This document shows positions 52,845 to 62,051 of a DNA stretch of 64,000 nucleotides, piece by piece (within the stretch, counting starts at the first letter, position 1; every line of letters starts with the position of its first letter). The notes below the pieces were generated by a model. That model ran no database searches. It worked only from the letters and a program-made list of their open reading frames with translations, and had not been told where the DNA came from. A program made the position numbers and the translations under genes. Source of the stretch: Vreelandella arcis (GTDB taxonomy: Bacteria > Pseudomonadota > Gammaproteobacteria > Pseudomonadales > Halomonadaceae); contig NZ_FNII01000001.1 in the NCBI RefSeq assembly GCF_900103865.1, positions 355,734 through 419,733 of the forward strand, written 5' to 3'.

Positions 52845-53600
52845 GAGCGTTTCCTCCAACTCCGAGGCGATTTGACGCATCAGCGGTGCCCACTCCAGCA
52901 GCGACTCGATCGAATGCCGTAGTCGAGGGGCATGGATCGCCAAAGTGGCTTGCATATGGCCCACCTGATCGTAGATAGGCACTGCAATGGCTACCATGCC
53001 CTGGATGAACTCCTCGTTATCAGTACTAAGCCTGTCACGGGCGATCTGAACGAGGTGCTCTTCAAGGGCCGAGGACGAAGTAAGGGTATAGGGTGTATGG
53101 GCTTCCAGCGTCAGGCTTGACAGCAGAGCGCGACGCCGGTGGGAAGGCATCAGGGCAAGAAACAGTTTGCCGCTGGACGTGCAGTGCAGTGGCAGCCGAG
53201 ACCCAGGAGCCAGCTGAATGCGAACCGGCCAATTGGTTTCCACCCGATCGTAGTAGAGAAGCTCATGGCCATCGTGCAATGTAAGGTTGCAGGTCTCGCC
53301 TGTCTCCTTGGCCAGACGCTCCAGTAATCGCCGGCGGGGAGCCTTCACGCTCTCATTAGCCAGCGTGCCCATTGCCATGCGATGCAGGCGTTGGCCGGGT
53401 AGCAGGTGCCGGCCATCAAGATCCCGTGCGATCAGCTGTTGTTCCTCGAGCTGCTTGAGCAGGCGGTGGATCGTCGGCTTGGGAATGTCCAGACGCTTGT
53501 CGAGATCGGCGGCACTGATGCTGTACTCGGCCGTGGCGACCTCTTCGAGCAGGCTGATTGCTCGCAGAAGTGTGGTATTGGTGGCGGTGTCTTTGGACAT
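52842..53600 (-). CDS. IclR-family regulator of the hydroxysulfonate-type locus
   Basis: Encodes 252 residues, the IclR norm. The winged helix is at about 8-70 (SISAADLDKRLDIPKPTIHRLLKQLEE) and the effector domain at about 80-250, with CNLTLHDGHELLYYDRVE, LHCTSSGKLFLALMP and EFIQGMVAIAVPI. It is related to the second IclR protein at 61172 (both share CN-T/I, DRVET, GSRLP/GSRVP and SGKLFLA). It is followed in its own orientation by nothing but a Usp relic; the TRAP dctM gene ends 87 bases upstream on the same strand. It probably controls the TRAP genes and the divergent GMC gene; in isethionate degraders an IclR-type regulator has this place. Confidence 0.85.
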   Translation of the reverse strand: MSKDTATNTTLLRAISLLEEVATAEYSISAADLDKRLDIPKPTIHRLLKQLEEQQLIARDLDGRHLLPGQRLHRMAMGTLANESVKAPRRRLLERLAKETGETCNLTLHDGHELLYYDRVETNWPVRIQLAPGSRLPLHCTSSGKLFLALMPSHRRRALLSSLTLEAHTPYTLTSSSALEEHLVQIARDRLSTDNEEFIQGMVAIAVPIYDQVGHMQATLAIHAPRLRHSIESLLEWAPLMRQIASELEETL

Positions 53601-53687
53601 GGGCTTTCCTTTCGGTAAGCTTCCTGATGGCGCCTGCCATGATCATAGCGTAGCAGGCCCGTATGGGCCTGCTACCTTGCTGCAGTG

Positions 53688-54965
53688 TCATAGGTTGACT
53701 AGGAACATGGACAATGGTGGCCACAGGGCGATCGCGATCCAGGCGGTTATGAGCGCAATGAAGTAGGGTATCACATAGCGTACTAGCCTGAGGTAGGGAA
53801 TGCCGGTAATGCTGCTCGCAACATAGAGGTTGAGGCCGAAAGGCGGCGTGACGAAGCCGATGGCCGCTCCCACCAGGAAGATCACCGAGAAGTGGATGGG
53901 GTCAACGCCGGCACTTTGGGCGATCGGTGCCAGGATGGGTGCCAGGATGATGGTGACAGGCAGACTCTCCAGGATCATGCCAGCGAGCAGGATCATCACC
54001 ATGCAGGCGCCAAGAATGGCATAGTAGTTGCCAAGATTGTTTAAGAGCCCTTCAAGGATCTGGCCGGCCCCGAGCACGGAGAGCAGCTGCTGCATCACCA
54101 CCGAGATGGCGATCAGTGGCGCCAGCATGCCAGCGATCTGTCCCGAGCGGAGCATGATGGCAGGTAACCTGAAGATGCTGATTTCCCGAGTGATGAGGAG
54201 TCCCGCGATCAGCGTGAAGCCGACGGTGATGGCGGCTGCCTCGGTCGGGGAGAACTTGCCGGAATAGATGCCGTAGAGCACGACGGCGATGGTGGCGAAG
54301 CCCAGATAGGCCTTGCGTGCGAAGCCAGCACTTTCCTTGGCCTTGAAAGGAATCAAGGTGCCCCAGCCGTGGCGCCGTGCGACCAGATGGCAGGCCATCA
54401 TCATTCCCAGTACCATCATGGCCCCAGGAATCATGCCGGCGATGAACAGGTCGCTGATCGAGAGATTCATCATGAAGCCATAGACTATGAAGATGATACT
54501 CGGAGGAATGATGATGCCGACGGTGCCCCCGCATGCCGCGGTGGCTGCTGAGAAGCGTTCATCATAGCCGTTATTCTTCATCTCGGGGTGCATGATCGAG
54601 CCGATGGTTGCTGTGGTGCCGGCATTGGAGCCTGAAATCGCCGCAAACAGGCCGCAGGCGCCAAGCGTTGACATTCCCATGCCGCCTCGTAGCCAGCCGA
54701 GCAACGAGTAGGCAAAGTCGGATAGCCTTTTGGCGATCCCCGCCGCGTTGATCAGGTCGCCCGTCAAGATGAAGAGGGGAAGCGCGAGAAGACCGAAGAA
54801 GCTCAGGCCTTGAAAAAGCGTTACGCCGATATTGGCCAAGGTGAAATCGATGACCAGGCTGGTGCCGACTACCCATAAACCGATGACGAGGAAAATGGGC
54901 ACGCCGAGCAGGAAGAAGAGTGTCACGCCTGCGGTGATCAGGCCGATAAGAAGTCCGTCTGTCAT
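53688..54965 (-). CDS. TRAP transporter large permease (DctM-like), second system
   Basis: Encodes 425 residues with about 12 membrane helices. Family stretches: LPLFILTGDLINAAGIAKRLSDF, GACGLFAAISGSNAGTTATIGSIMHPEM, GTVGIIIPPSIIFIVYGF and VGAAIGFVTPPFGLNLYV. It is the third gene of a P-Q-M series on the minus strand (11-base gap from dctQ). By position with xsc and a GMC dehydrogenase it may import isethionate or a similar C2 sulfonate, corresponding to IseM of the IseKLM systems. That substrate is inference. Confidence 0.87.
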   Translation of the reverse strand: MTDGLLIGLITAGVTLFFLLGVPIFLVIGLWVVGTSLVIDFTLANIGVTLFQGLSFFGLLALPLFILTGDLINAAGIAKRLSDFAYSLLGWLRGGMGMSTLGACGLFAAISGSNAGTTATIGSIMHPEMKNNGYDERFSAATAACGGTVGIIIPPSIIFIVYGFMMNLSISDLFIAGMIPGAMMVLGMMMACHLVARRHGWGTLIPFKAKESAGFARKAYLGFATIAVVLYGIYSGKFSPTEAAAITVGFTLIAGLLITREISIFRLPAIMLRSGQIAGMLAPLIAISVVMQQLLSVLGAGQILEGLLNNLGNYYAILGACMVMILLAGMILESLPVTIILAPILAPIAQSAGVDPIHFSVIFLVGAAIGFVTPPFGLNLYVASSITGIPYLRLVRYVIPYFIALITAWIAIALWPPLSMFLVNL

Positions 54966-54976
54966 GATCTGTCCTC

Positions 54977-55537
54977 CTAATCCATTATCGAGGGTTGGAG
55001 GTTGAAAGGCTCACGCAACCGGAAGCGTTGCCAGTCAGCGAAGAGGTTCTGGAGTACGCGGTAGATGATCAGCATCCAGGCAGCCGGTGTGGCCAGATAG
55101 AACCACCATTGCATGATGTTGTCGGTGCCCGGCACGATGGCGAAGTTGTTGTAGGCTAGCTGTACCTGGTCAATGGTGAAGTTGATCACCATGATCCCGA
55201 ACCCGATCCATAGTACGGCATCCAGGATGAGACACAGGAACTGGCCGGTGTAGGGCAGCCGCATGCGGATCTCATTGAGTGACAGGTGCGTACGGTTCTT
55301 TACATTGAGCGAGGCGCCGAACCAGGTCAGCCAGAGAAACAGCAGTATGGGAATGCTGGTGCTCCAAGGCGCCTGTAGGTTGAAAAAGAATCGGCGAATG
55401 ACCTCCACGAATATGATGCCCGACATGCCAGCATACGATAGGAGAATAATGCACTTCTCCAGGTTATCATCCAGCCACCGAAGGGGAACCAGCCACCATG
55501 TGGCTGGTTGAGTGTTTTGGTAGTTGTGGTTTGCCAT
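54977..55537 (-). CDS. TRAP transporter small permease (DctQ-like), second system
   Basis: Encodes 186 residues from the ATG at 55537 (CGGGAG upstream); an earlier frame start at 55564 overlaps dctP. Four membrane helices (about 30-52, 62-80, 105-128 and 145-165) and the stretch FVEVIRRFFFNLQAPWSTSIPILLFLWLTWFGASLNVKNRTHLSL fit DctQ; the RTHLSL turn is typical. Second in the P-Q-M order, 14 bases after dctP. Confidence 0.85.
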   Translation of the reverse strand: MANHNYQNTQPATWWLVPLRWLDDNLEKCIILLSYAGMSGIIFVEVIRRFFFNLQAPWSTSIPILLFLWLTWFGASLNVKNRTHLSLNEIRMRLPYTGQFLCLILDAVLWIGFGIMVINFTIDQVQLAYNNFAIVPGTDNIMQWWFYLATPAAWMLIIYRVLQNLFADWQRFRLREPFNLQPSIMD

Positions 55538-55551
55538 AGTGAACTCCCGGT

Positions 55552-56778
55552 TCAGCCTTTCCACCAGCGCTGAGGCTTGACATTAACCGCGGCAGTGTCT
55601 CTCGGTATTTCACGGGCAATGCCGTGAAGTTCCTTGTAGATATCCACTCCACCGGCCCAGCCATTTAGGCGTTCACGCCATTGCTCCCAGGGCTCCGGGT
55701 TGAATTCCGGTGAGCACAGCTGTTCGGCCTTTTCGCGCTCGGCATCCGAAAGAGGCGCGACCCGGACGTTGTTCTGGGCGAAGACGGTATTCTCCGCAGG
55801 ATGCTCGGTGGCGCCCACGATCTGGTATCGACCAGCCTCGTTCATGCCCTGTGTGAAGATCTGCGCACAGTAGGCCGATTCCATGACCTGTTCCTGAAGT
55901 TCGCTGCCCAGGCTGTCGAACTTGGAAAGACTCATGGCTGTATGCTCGGTACCCGCAAAGAACCTAAGGTCGACTGCCTGGGATACCACGGGGGCCATGC
56001 CCGCATAGGCCACGGCGCTCATCCAGGTCTCGGCGCCATCGAGCAAGCCCTGGCGAAGCCCGTCCAGCGTCTCCTCCCAGGCCACGGGCACTGGGTTGAG
56101 CCCCAACTGCTCCATGGCGATGCGTCCGAGCTGTGTCCCTGTAACACGGTTCTTGGTGCCCTGAAGCTGTTCAAGGCTGGTCACCAGGGGTTCGTCTTCC
56201 CACTTCAAGCCAAGCATGATGCCCCGCAGGTCACAGTGCGTGAACAGGAACTGCAGGTTGTGTCGCTGTCGAAGCGGCTCGCGCAGTAGCGTCTCACTCC
56301 GCTTGTCGTAGAAGAAGTGAAACATCGAGGCGACGCTTGGGAACATGTAGGCAAAGTCTAGGACGTTGAGGTAGGGCGCGGCTCCCGCGGAGTTCTGGGT
56401 TGAAGCCGAGAATATGTCGACGATCCCTTGCTGTGTCTTGCTGACGCAGTCGAGCTGGTTGCAGACCTCATTGCTTCCCATGAACTCCACACGGATTGCA
56501 CCATTGGTGCGTTCCTCAAGGTCGCGTGCAAAGAACAGCTGGCCCGACTTCTGAATGTCGAGATTGCGCTCGTTGAACCCTGAAGCACCGAAGCGGAGCT
56601 TGAATTTCGGTTCGGTCTGATAGCGACGCTGCTGTTCCTCATCCGCAGCGCGGGCGAGGCTGCTGACGGTGAGGCTGGCGCCTAACCCGGAGGCCGCAAT
56701 CAGGGTGGAGGTCAGGCCGAAGCGACCCGAGATATTCAGAAAATCCCGGCGAGATATATTAGCTATTGGTGGTTTCAT
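55552..56778 (-). CDS. Tat-exported TRAP solute-binding protein
   Basis: Encodes 408 residues, longer than the usual 330-350. The signal is of twin-arginine type: SRRDFLNISGRFGLTSTLIAASG with a hydrophobic stretch to about 40 and cleavage after ARA near 45; most DctP proteins use Sec. The body has the family's ligand-site region KNRVTGTQLGRIAMEQLG, then PVPVAWEETLDGLRQGLLDGAETWMSA. Tat export implies folding in the cytoplasm, often because of a cofactor or tight complex. First gene of its TRAP operon, divergent from the GMC gene across a 226-base promoter region rich in palindromes. Confidence 0.85.
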   Translation of the reverse strand: MKPPIANISRRDFLNISGRFGLTSTLIAASGLGASLTVSSLARAADEEQQRRYQTEPKFKLRFGASGFNERNLDIQKSGQLFFARDLEERTNGAIRVEFMGSNEVCNQLDCVSKTQQGIVDIFSASTQNSAGAAPYLNVLDFAYMFPSVASMFHFFYDKRSETLLREPLRQRHNLQFLFTHCDLRGIMLGLKWEDEPLVTSLEQLQGTKNRVTGTQLGRIAMEQLGLNPVPVAWEETLDGLRQGLLDGAETWMSAVAYAGMAPVVSQAVDLRFFAGTEHTAMSLSKFDSLGSELQEQVMESAYCAQIFTQGMNEAGRYQIVGATEHPAENTVFAQNNVRVAPLSDAEREKAEQLCSPEFNPEPWEQWRERLNGWAGGVDIYKELHGIAREIPRDTAAVNVKPQRWWKG

Positions 56779-56904
56779 GAGTAGGGCTCCCGCATTTTGT
56801 GATTGGATTTTTCAAGGGATGTTGTGTGGCGTGTGCCAGAGACTCCTCGCCTTTCTAAGCAGTCAAGATGAGGAGCACGATCTCAAGCTAGGCAAAGCTT
56901 CACG

Positions 56905-56935
56905 ATCTTGCAAGATTTTTCGAAACAAAAAATCT
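56905..56935. promoter_or_regulatory. Two overlapping palindromes in the TRAP-GMC divergent region
   Basis: ATCTTG-CAAGAT (56905-56916) is a perfect 12-base palindrome, and AGATTTTT / AAAAATCT (56913-56920, 56928-56935) flank CGAAACA. They overlap by four bases and lie about 125-155 bases from the dctP start and 70-100 bases from the GMC start: probable regulator sites. Confidence 0.5.
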
Positions 56936-56940
56936 CATTA

Positions 56941-57000
56941 TTGACGGATAGCTTCTTGAGTGTAATTATAAATGATACAAAAAGTCTCAAAAGGTATCAT
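56941..57000 (+). promoter_or_regulatory. Promoter and inverted repeat of the GMC gene
   Basis: TTGACG (56941-56946) and TAATTA (56963-56968), 16 bases apart, are plausible -35/-10 boxes. Downstream, ATGATAC (56972-56978) and GTATCAT (56994-57000) form a perfect inverted repeat over the AAGG ribosome site (56991-56994). The word GATACAAA (56974-56981) recurs, inverted, before xsc. Confidence 0.5.
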
Positions 57001-57004
57001 TGCA

Positions 57005-58645
57005 ATGAGTTCAACAACATCCAAGCAAGAAGCCTTTGACTACATCATCGTCGGGGCTGGCTCGGCAGGCTGTGTGCTTGCCAACCGGCTCAGTGAGAAC
57101 CCCGCTGCGAAGGTCTTGTTGCTCGAAGCGGGTGGAGCCGACTGGAACCCTTGGATCCATGTCCCAGTGGGCTATTTCAAAACCATGCACAATCCTGCGA
57201 CGGACTGGTGTTACGTTACCGATCCAGATTCCGGAATCAACGGACGTCGCCTGCAGTGGCCTCGCGGTAAGGTGCTTGGAGGGTCAAGCTCTCTCAATGG
57301 ACTGCTGTATATTCGAGGTCAGCGCGAGGACTACGATGACTGGGCAGCGGAGGGAAACTCGGGCTGGGACTACGACTCCGTACTGCCGTATTTCAAGAAG
57401 TCTGAGTGTCAGGAGCGCGGTGCCGACCCGTATCACGGCACGAAGGGGCCGTTGAAGGTGTCTGATCTTCGGCTGCGACGTGAGATCGCCGAGCGGTTCA
57501 TCGAGGCCGCCAAGGCGGCGGGTATTCCCGAGAATCGCGATGTTAACGGGGCCTCCCAGGGGGGGGTGGGCTATTTCCAGCAGACCTCTTACAAGGGCAT
57601 TCGCTGCTCGACAGCCAAGGCGTTTCTCCGACCGGCGCAGAAACGGCCCAACCTTACCGTCATCAAGAGAGCGCACTGCCAGCGGCTGTTGCTCGAGGGC
57701 AAGCGGGTAGTGGGGGTCGAGTATCGTCGTGGGGATCAGCGGGAACAGGTCAGGGCCAGGCTCGAGGTGCTGCTCTCCAGCGGTGCCATCGGATCGCCGC
57801 AGATCCTGCAGTGTTCCGGCATCGGGGACCCTGAGCATCTCAAGGAGGTGGGGGTCGAGTGTTGGCACGCCCTTCCGGGGGTCGGCGAGAATCTGCAGGA
57901 TCATCTGCAGGTTCGGCTGGTCTTCCAGACTCGCTGCCGAACGCTCAACGACGAGGTGCGTCATCCCCTGAAGAAGCTCGCGGTCGGTACCCAGTATTTG
58001 CTGACGCGCACCGGGCCTCTGACGCTCGCCGCCAGCCAGGTGTGTGTGTTTACCCATTCTCGTGAAGGGATGGATCGTCCGGATATCCAGTTTCATATGC
58101 AACCTCTCTCCGCCGACAAGCCGGCTGAGGGGGTGCATCCCTTCTCCGCCTTCACGTCGTCGGTCTGTCAGTTGCGTCCGACAAGTCGCGGATCCATTCG
58201 CATCACCAGCCCCGATCCCGCCATATATCCTTCGATCCAGCCCAATTACCTGAGCACCGAAGAGGATTGCCAGGTCGCGGTGGATGCCATCAAGGTCGCG
58301 CGGCGGATCGCCGAACAGGCCCCGCTGGCCTCGGTAATCACCGAGGAGTACGTTCCGGGGGCCCAGTATCAGAGCGACGAGGAACTCCTTGAAGCGGCGC
58401 GTCAATACAGCCAGACGATCTATCACCCGGCCGGGACCTGCAAGATGGGTCATGACCCCATGGCGGTGGTGGACGACCAACTGCGTGTGCATGGCCTGGA
58501 GGGCTTGCGCGTGGTGGATGCCTCCATAATGCCGATGATTGTCTCCGGCAATACCAATGCCCCTACCATCATGATCGCCGAGAAGGCGGCCGACATGATC
58601 AAGGCGGCATACGTCGAGTGGTCGCGAGACTCGACGGTGGCCTGA
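57005..58645 (+). CDS. GMC-family FAD dehydrogenase, isethionate-dehydrogenase candidate
   Basis: Encodes 546 residues from the ATG at 57005 (AAGG 10 bases upstream); an ATG at 56972 would lie inside an inverted repeat and add 11 residues. FAD fold: [21 protein letters not shown] signature region [12 protein letters not shown]; active-site His in [11 protein letters not shown] and Asn in VSGNTNAP. It is like choline dehydrogenase but stands divergent from a TRAP operon and an IclR gene, with xsc in the same region. In isethionate degraders the dehydrogenase IseJ is a flavoprotein accompanied by such transport genes, so oxidation of isethionate to sulfoacetaldehyde is a fair hypothesis. Other alcohols remain possible. 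Confidence 0.83.
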   Translation: MSSTTSKQEAFDYIIVGAGSAGCVLANRLSENPAAKVLLLEAGGADWNPWIHVPVGYFKTMHNPATDWCYVTDPDSGINGRRLQWPRGKVLGGSSSLNGLLYIRGQREDYDDWAAEGNSGWDYDSVLPYFKKSECQERGADPYHGTKGPLKVSDLRLRREIAERFIEAAKAAGIPENRDVNGASQGGVGYFQQTSYKGIRCSTAKAFLRPAQKRPNLTVIKRAHCQRLLLEGKRVVGVEYRRGDQREQVRARLEVLLSSGAIGSPQILQCSGIGDPEHLKEVGVECWHALPGVGENLQDHLQVRLVFQTRCRTLNDEVRHPLKKLAVGTQYLLTRTGPLTLAASQVCVFTHSREGMDRPDIQFHMQPLSADKPAEGVHPFSAFTSSVCQLRPTSRGSIRITSPDPAIYPSIQPNYLSTEEDCQVAVDAIKVARRIAEQAPLASVITEEYVPGAQYQSDEELLEAARQYSQTIYHPAGTCKMGHDPMAVVDDQLRVHGLEGLRVVDASIMPMIVSGNTNAPTIMIAEKAADMIKAAYVEWSRDSTVA

Positions 58646-58650
58646 GCGTT

Positions 58651-58666
58651 GGCCTCAAGAGAGGCC
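58651..58666 (+). terminator. Hairpin after the GMC gene
   Basis: Perfect stem GGCCTC/GAGGCC with loop AAGA directly after the stop codon; no T-run follows. Confidence 0.5.
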
Positions 58667-58870
58667 GAAAATTGGTCCTAACCTCTCTCCCGGCATCCCG
58701 TCACCATGGTGCGCATGCTGGCCGGCGAGGGGGCGTGCGGCCGGAATAGGTGTCCCGTGAGGACGTCGTTGGTATCCCTGCAGAGCGTCAGTGGCAACCA
58801 CATTCCAAGAACGAAGGTCGATTGCGTCGCAGGATGCGACGATCGTTTCATAGCTTATCGAGGTGGTGAT

Positions 58871-59941
58871 ATGACTCGTCGAGACGCCGACGCGACAAAA
58901 GATCCGTCGATCCTACAGGCCGCCAAGCAGACTCTGCCTAGTCGGCTGGAACCCCTCCAGCGTGTGCTTCCCGGGCTGATTATCTGCGTAACCATCGCTC
59001 TGGCGACGACCTTCATCGCGGATCATTACGGCGGCCCGACTCTGCTCTATGCGCTGTTGTTCGGCATGACCCTGCACTTTCTCTCCGAGGAGGGGAAGTG
59101 CCTAGCCGGTGTTGAGTTCGCTGCCAAGAAGGTGCTGCGGATCGGTGTAGCACTGCTCGGCGTGCGCATCACCATTGAGCAGGTTACTGAGCTCGGTATC
59201 GGACCGGTGCTGACGGTGGTCTGTGGAGTGATGATGACCATCGCCATGGGAGCCCTGTTGGCGCGCCTGCTAGGGCTGGACAAGGATATGGGCCTTCTGA
59301 CCGGCGGCTCAGTGGCGATCTGCGGCGCTTCGGCGGCGCTGGCTCTGTCGGCAGTGATGCCGCGCCACGAGACTCATGAACGTAACACCATCATGACGGT
59401 GGTGGGAGTGACTACGCTCTCCACAATGGCGATGGTGATCTACCCACTGATCGTTGGCCTACTAGATCTCGGCGACACCGAAGCGGGCATCTTCCTCGGC
59501 GGCACTATCCATGACGTAGCCCAAGTCGTCGGCGCCGGATATATGATCTCTGAGGGCACCGGCGATGTCTCCACCTTCGTTAAACTGCTACGGGTTGCAA
59601 TGTTGGTACCGGCGGTAATGGTGTTCATGTTCTTGTTCCGTCGAGAGCGGAGCCAGGAAGAGGGTACCAGTAAGGTACCGATGCTGCCGACCTTCCTGGT
59701 CGCTTTCGTAGCGCTGGTGATCATCAATAGTCTCGGTTGGATTCCGCCGACGGTCGCTGATGGCTTCACCGACCTGTCGCGTTGGTGCCTGGTTACCGCT
59801 ATAGCTGCCCTGGGGATCAAGACATCCTTCCAGAAACTGGCTGTGGTGGGTTGGAAACCGGTGATCTTGATGGTCGCCGAAACGATTTTCTTACTATTGG
59901 TGGTGCTGGCTTTTATCCACTTTGATCTGGTGAACCTGTAA
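58871..59941 (+). CDS. YeiH-family (UPF0324) membrane protein, probable sulfite/sulfate exporter
   Basis: Encodes 356 residues from the ATG at 58871, preceded by GAGGTGG; an upstream start at 58706 would add 55 residues without family character. About ten membrane helices. Conserved family stretches are FAAKKVLRIGVALLGVRIT, GGSVAICGASAALALSAVM and GGTIHDVAQVVGAGYMIS. Members near sulfonate-degradation genes have been proposed to export sulfite or sulfate. Such a role fits here, since Xsc releases sulfite. The stop overlaps thiS by one base (TAATG), so these genes form one transcript: yeiH-like, thiS, thiG. Confidence 0.82.
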   Translation: MTRRDADATKDPSILQAAKQTLPSRLEPLQRVLPGLIICVTIALATTFIADHYGGPTLLYALLFGMTLHFLSEEGKCLAGVEFAAKKVLRIGVALLGVRITIEQVTELGIGPVLTVVCGVMMTIAMGALLARLLGLDKDMGLLTGGSVAICGASAALALSAVMPRHETHERNTIMTVVGVTTLSTMAMVIYPLIVGLLDLGDTEAGIFLGGTIHDVAQVVGAGYMISEGTGDVSTFVKLLRVAMLVPAVMVFMFLFRRERSQEEGTSKVPMLPTFLVAFVALVIINSLGWIPPTVADGFTDLSRWCLVTAIAALGIKTSFQKLAVVGWKPVILMVAETIFLLLVVLAFIHFDLVNL

Positions 59942-60144
59942 TGATCAGTATAAAGCTCAATGGAACAGAACGGGTGATCAAGGAAGGATGGGTGTTGGCG
60001 CACCTACTTGAAGAGCTTAGTTTTGCTAGGGCGCGTATCGCCGTCGAGCTGAACGAGGAGGTGGTTCCTGCTAGCCGCCATGCAGATATTGTTCTTGCCG
60101 AAGGCGATTGTATTGAAATCGTGCATGCCATCGGCGGTGGTTAA
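59941..60144 (+). CDS. thiS: ThiS-like sulfur-carrier protein
   Basis: Encodes 67 residues, ubiquitin-like fold: ISIKLNGTER, an LLEEL helix, VAVELN-like IAVELNEEVVP, and IEIVHAIGGG at the C-terminus. The terminal Gly-Gly is where ThiF adenylates and a thiocarboxylate is formed, to supply sulfur to thiazole synthase. The start overlaps the exporter stop by one base and thiG begins 25 bases later. A thiSG pair inside a sulfonate-type operon is unexpected; thiF, thiO and thiE are not in the window. Confidence 0.85.
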   Translation: MISIKLNGTERVIKEGWVLAHLLEELSFARARIAVELNEEVVPASRHADIVLAEGDCIEIVHAIGGG

Positions 60145-60169
60145 GGCTTGATCAACAGGGAGATCCTAG

Positions 60170-60961
60170 ATGACAATTTCCGACCAACCGCTATGCATTG
60201 CTGGCCGTGAGTTTACTTCTCGGCTAATGGTAGGCACGGGCAAGTATCGTGATGCCTCTGAAACGGCAGTAGCTCTCGAGGCCAGTGGCACCGAGGTAGT
60301 GACCTTTGCAGTGCGACGCACCGACCTGGGCCAGGGCAACAACGAACCACCCCTTCTTGAGGTTGTGCCGCCGTCGCGCTATACCCTATTACCCAATACC
60401 GCTGGTTGCTATGACGCTCGGGCCGCAGTGCGTACTTGCCGTCTAGCCCGGGAGCTTTTAAACGGTCATAACCTGGTCAAGCTCGAGGTGCTAGGTGACG
60501 AAACTACTCTCTACCCTAACGTGGTCGAAACCCTCAAGGCCGCTGAGGCACTGATTGCCGATGGCTTCGACGTAATGGCCTATACCAGCGATGATCCCAT
60601 TGTTGCGCGAGAGCTTGAGGCCATCGGTTGCTGCGCCATTATGCCACTGGGTTCGTTGATCGGCTCGGGGTGTGGTATTCAGAACCCCTACAATATCCGT
60701 CTGATCATCGAGCGTGCCACAGTGCCTGTGCTGATTGATGCTGGGATCGGGACTGCCTCGGAGGCGGCCTATGCCATGGAGCTCGGCTGTGACGCCGTCC
60801 TGATGAATTCAGCCATAGCTCATGCTCGGAGTCCGGTGATAATGGCCAGGGCCATGCGCGCTGCAGTCGAGGCCGGTCGCGATGCCTACCTGGCTGGCCG
60901 CATGCCATGCCGTGAGCAAGCCGAGCCATCCTCGCCAATGGTCGGAAGGCTTGGCGACTGA
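60170..60961 (+). CDS. thiG: Thiazole synthase ThiG
   Basis: Encodes 263 residues, typical for ThiG. In the pathway it condenses deoxyxylulose phosphate, dehydroglycine and ThiS thiocarboxylate to the thiazole of thiamine. Seen: LMVGTGKY near residue 20, the Schiff-base Lys104 in [25 protein letters not shown] with the phosphate loop, [10 protein letters not shown] and [18 protein letters not shown] lies 7 bases upstream. The C-terminus after LAGRMP diverges from the common RFYASASSP pattern, but the catalytic part is complete. Last gene of the yeiH-thiS-thiG unit; a hairpin follows. Confidence 0.9.
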   Translation: MTISDQPLCIAGREFTSRLMVGTGKYRDASETAVALEASGTEVVTFAVRRTDLGQGNNEPPLLEVVPPSRYTLLPNTAGCYDARAAVRTCRLARELLNGHNLVKLEVLGDETTLYPNVVETLKAAEALIADGFDVMAYTSDDPIVARELEAIGCCAIMPLGSLIGSGCGIQNPYNIRLIIERATVPVLIDAGIGTASEAAYAMELGCDAVLMNSAIAHARSPVIMARAMRAAVEAGRDAYLAGRMPCREQAEPSSPMVGRLGD

Positions 60962-60963
60962 TC

Positions 60964-60984
60964 ATACCGGCCTCTGGCCGATAT
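60964..60984 (+). terminator. Terminator after thiG
   Basis: Stem ATA-c-CGGCC / GGCCG-a-TAT with loop TCT, a few bases after the thiG stop; the next bases are T-rich (TCGTTTAGTTT). The remaining 61000-61171 holds no gene I can support. Confidence 0.5.
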
Positions 60985-61171
60985 GGTCGTTTAGTTTAAT
61001 GGGTAAAAGAGGTATCACTGCGCCCTGGTCGCCCTCGAGGCCCTTGTCCTTGGCATCATCGCGCTTATCTTCATGGAGCAGAGTGTGCCGCCCCAGAGCC
61101 TGAGGTAATGTGGTCGTAACCGGTAATTGCACCCCGCCAAGCGTTGGGTAATCTAGAGTCAGGTGACCGGT

Positions 61172-62002
61172 CTAGACTTCTTGTATCTTTTGTTTATGAG
61201 AATTGCTCTGAGGCATGGCTCCATTGTCTATAGCGGCAATGGCGTCGGCCGCGCGGCGCAGGGCAGGCAAGCACTCCAGGGCTTTCTCGCGGGACATTCG
61301 CATGACCGGAGCCTGAATTGCGATGCCCAGATTGGATTTCCCTCCATTGGGGTTGGTGGCCAGTACTGCGATGCAAATCAGGCCGGGGAGAAACTCTTCG
61401 TCATCGAAGGCATAACCGGCCTGATGCACGGCTTCGATTTCGGCTTCCAACGCCCCAAAGTCGGTGAGTGTATTGCTCGTGAAGGCTTTCAAAGAGGTTT
61501 CGCCTAGCAGACGCTTGCGCTGAGCGGGAGGCATCTGAGCAAGGAAGAGCTTGCCGCTGGCTGAACAGTGTACTGGCACCCGTGAACCGGGATGGAGGTA
61601 GAAGCGCAGTGCTTCGGAAGTCTCGACGCGGTCAAGATAGAGTACTTCCCCCCCAGACAGGGCCGTAATATTGCAGCTCTCGCCAACCTCCTCGACCAGC
61701 TGGCTGAGCACAGCGTGACGGGCTCCGTGCACGGTGTCATTGAGTAGCAGGTTTTCGGCCAGTCGACGCAGCCGGCTGCCCTTACTGTAGTGCCGATTAT
61801 CGGCCTCCCGCTGAAGCATACCGGAGCCTTCGAGCTGCTGGAGCATGCGATGCAGCGTTGGCTTCGGTAAGCCTGTCTCGTCGCCAAGGCTTTGGAGAGT
61901 GAAAAACTGGTTCTTATCAGCAATCACCTCCAGCAGAGCCAGGAGGCGTTGGGCCGGGGTATCCCCCTCGACCTTGATGCTATCGGACTTGCTATTGGTC
62001 AT
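61172..62002 (-). CDS. IclR-family regulator divergent from xsc
   Basis: Encodes 276 residues from the ATG at 62002 (GGGAG 8 bases upstream); an open frame continues upstream to 62185 but without family character. The winged helix (about 25-85: QSLGDETGLPKPTLHRMLQQLEG) and effector domain (about 95-265: CNITALSGGEVLYLDRVE, VPVHCSASGKLFLAQMP, EFLPGLICIAVL) are complete. It is related to the IclR protein at 52842. Divergent placement and repeats in the shared promoter region point to control of xsc, probably as an activator or repressor that responds to a sulfonate intermediate. Confidence 0.87.
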   Translation of the reverse strand: MTNSKSDSIKVEGDTPAQRLLALLEVIADKNQFFTLQSLGDETGLPKPTLHRMLQQLEGSGMLQREADNRHYSKGSRLRRLAENLLLNDTVHGARHAVLSQLVEEVGESCNITALSGGEVLYLDRVETSEALRFYLHPGSRVPVHCSASGKLFLAQMPPAQRKRLLGETSLKAFTSNTLTDFGALEAEIEAVHQAGYAFDDEEFLPGLICIAVLATNPNGGKSNLGIAIQAPVMRMSREKALECLPALRRAADAIAAIDNGAMPQSNSHKQKIQEV

Positions 62003-62051
62003 GTCGTAATCTCCCTTTTTCAAGATAATATATAATTCTAAAAAATAAATC

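Noticed and set aside
57284..58492. A 402-codon open frame on the minus strand, opposite the GMC gene
   Set aside because: It lies wholly inside a well-supported GMC gene, has no ribosome site or family motifs and is rich in Arg/Gly/Leu as expected for an antisense shadow of GC-rich coding DNA.
61163..61507. A 114-codon plus-strand frame at the end of the second IclR gene
   Set aside because: Antisense to the conserved effector domain of IclR, without ribosome site.
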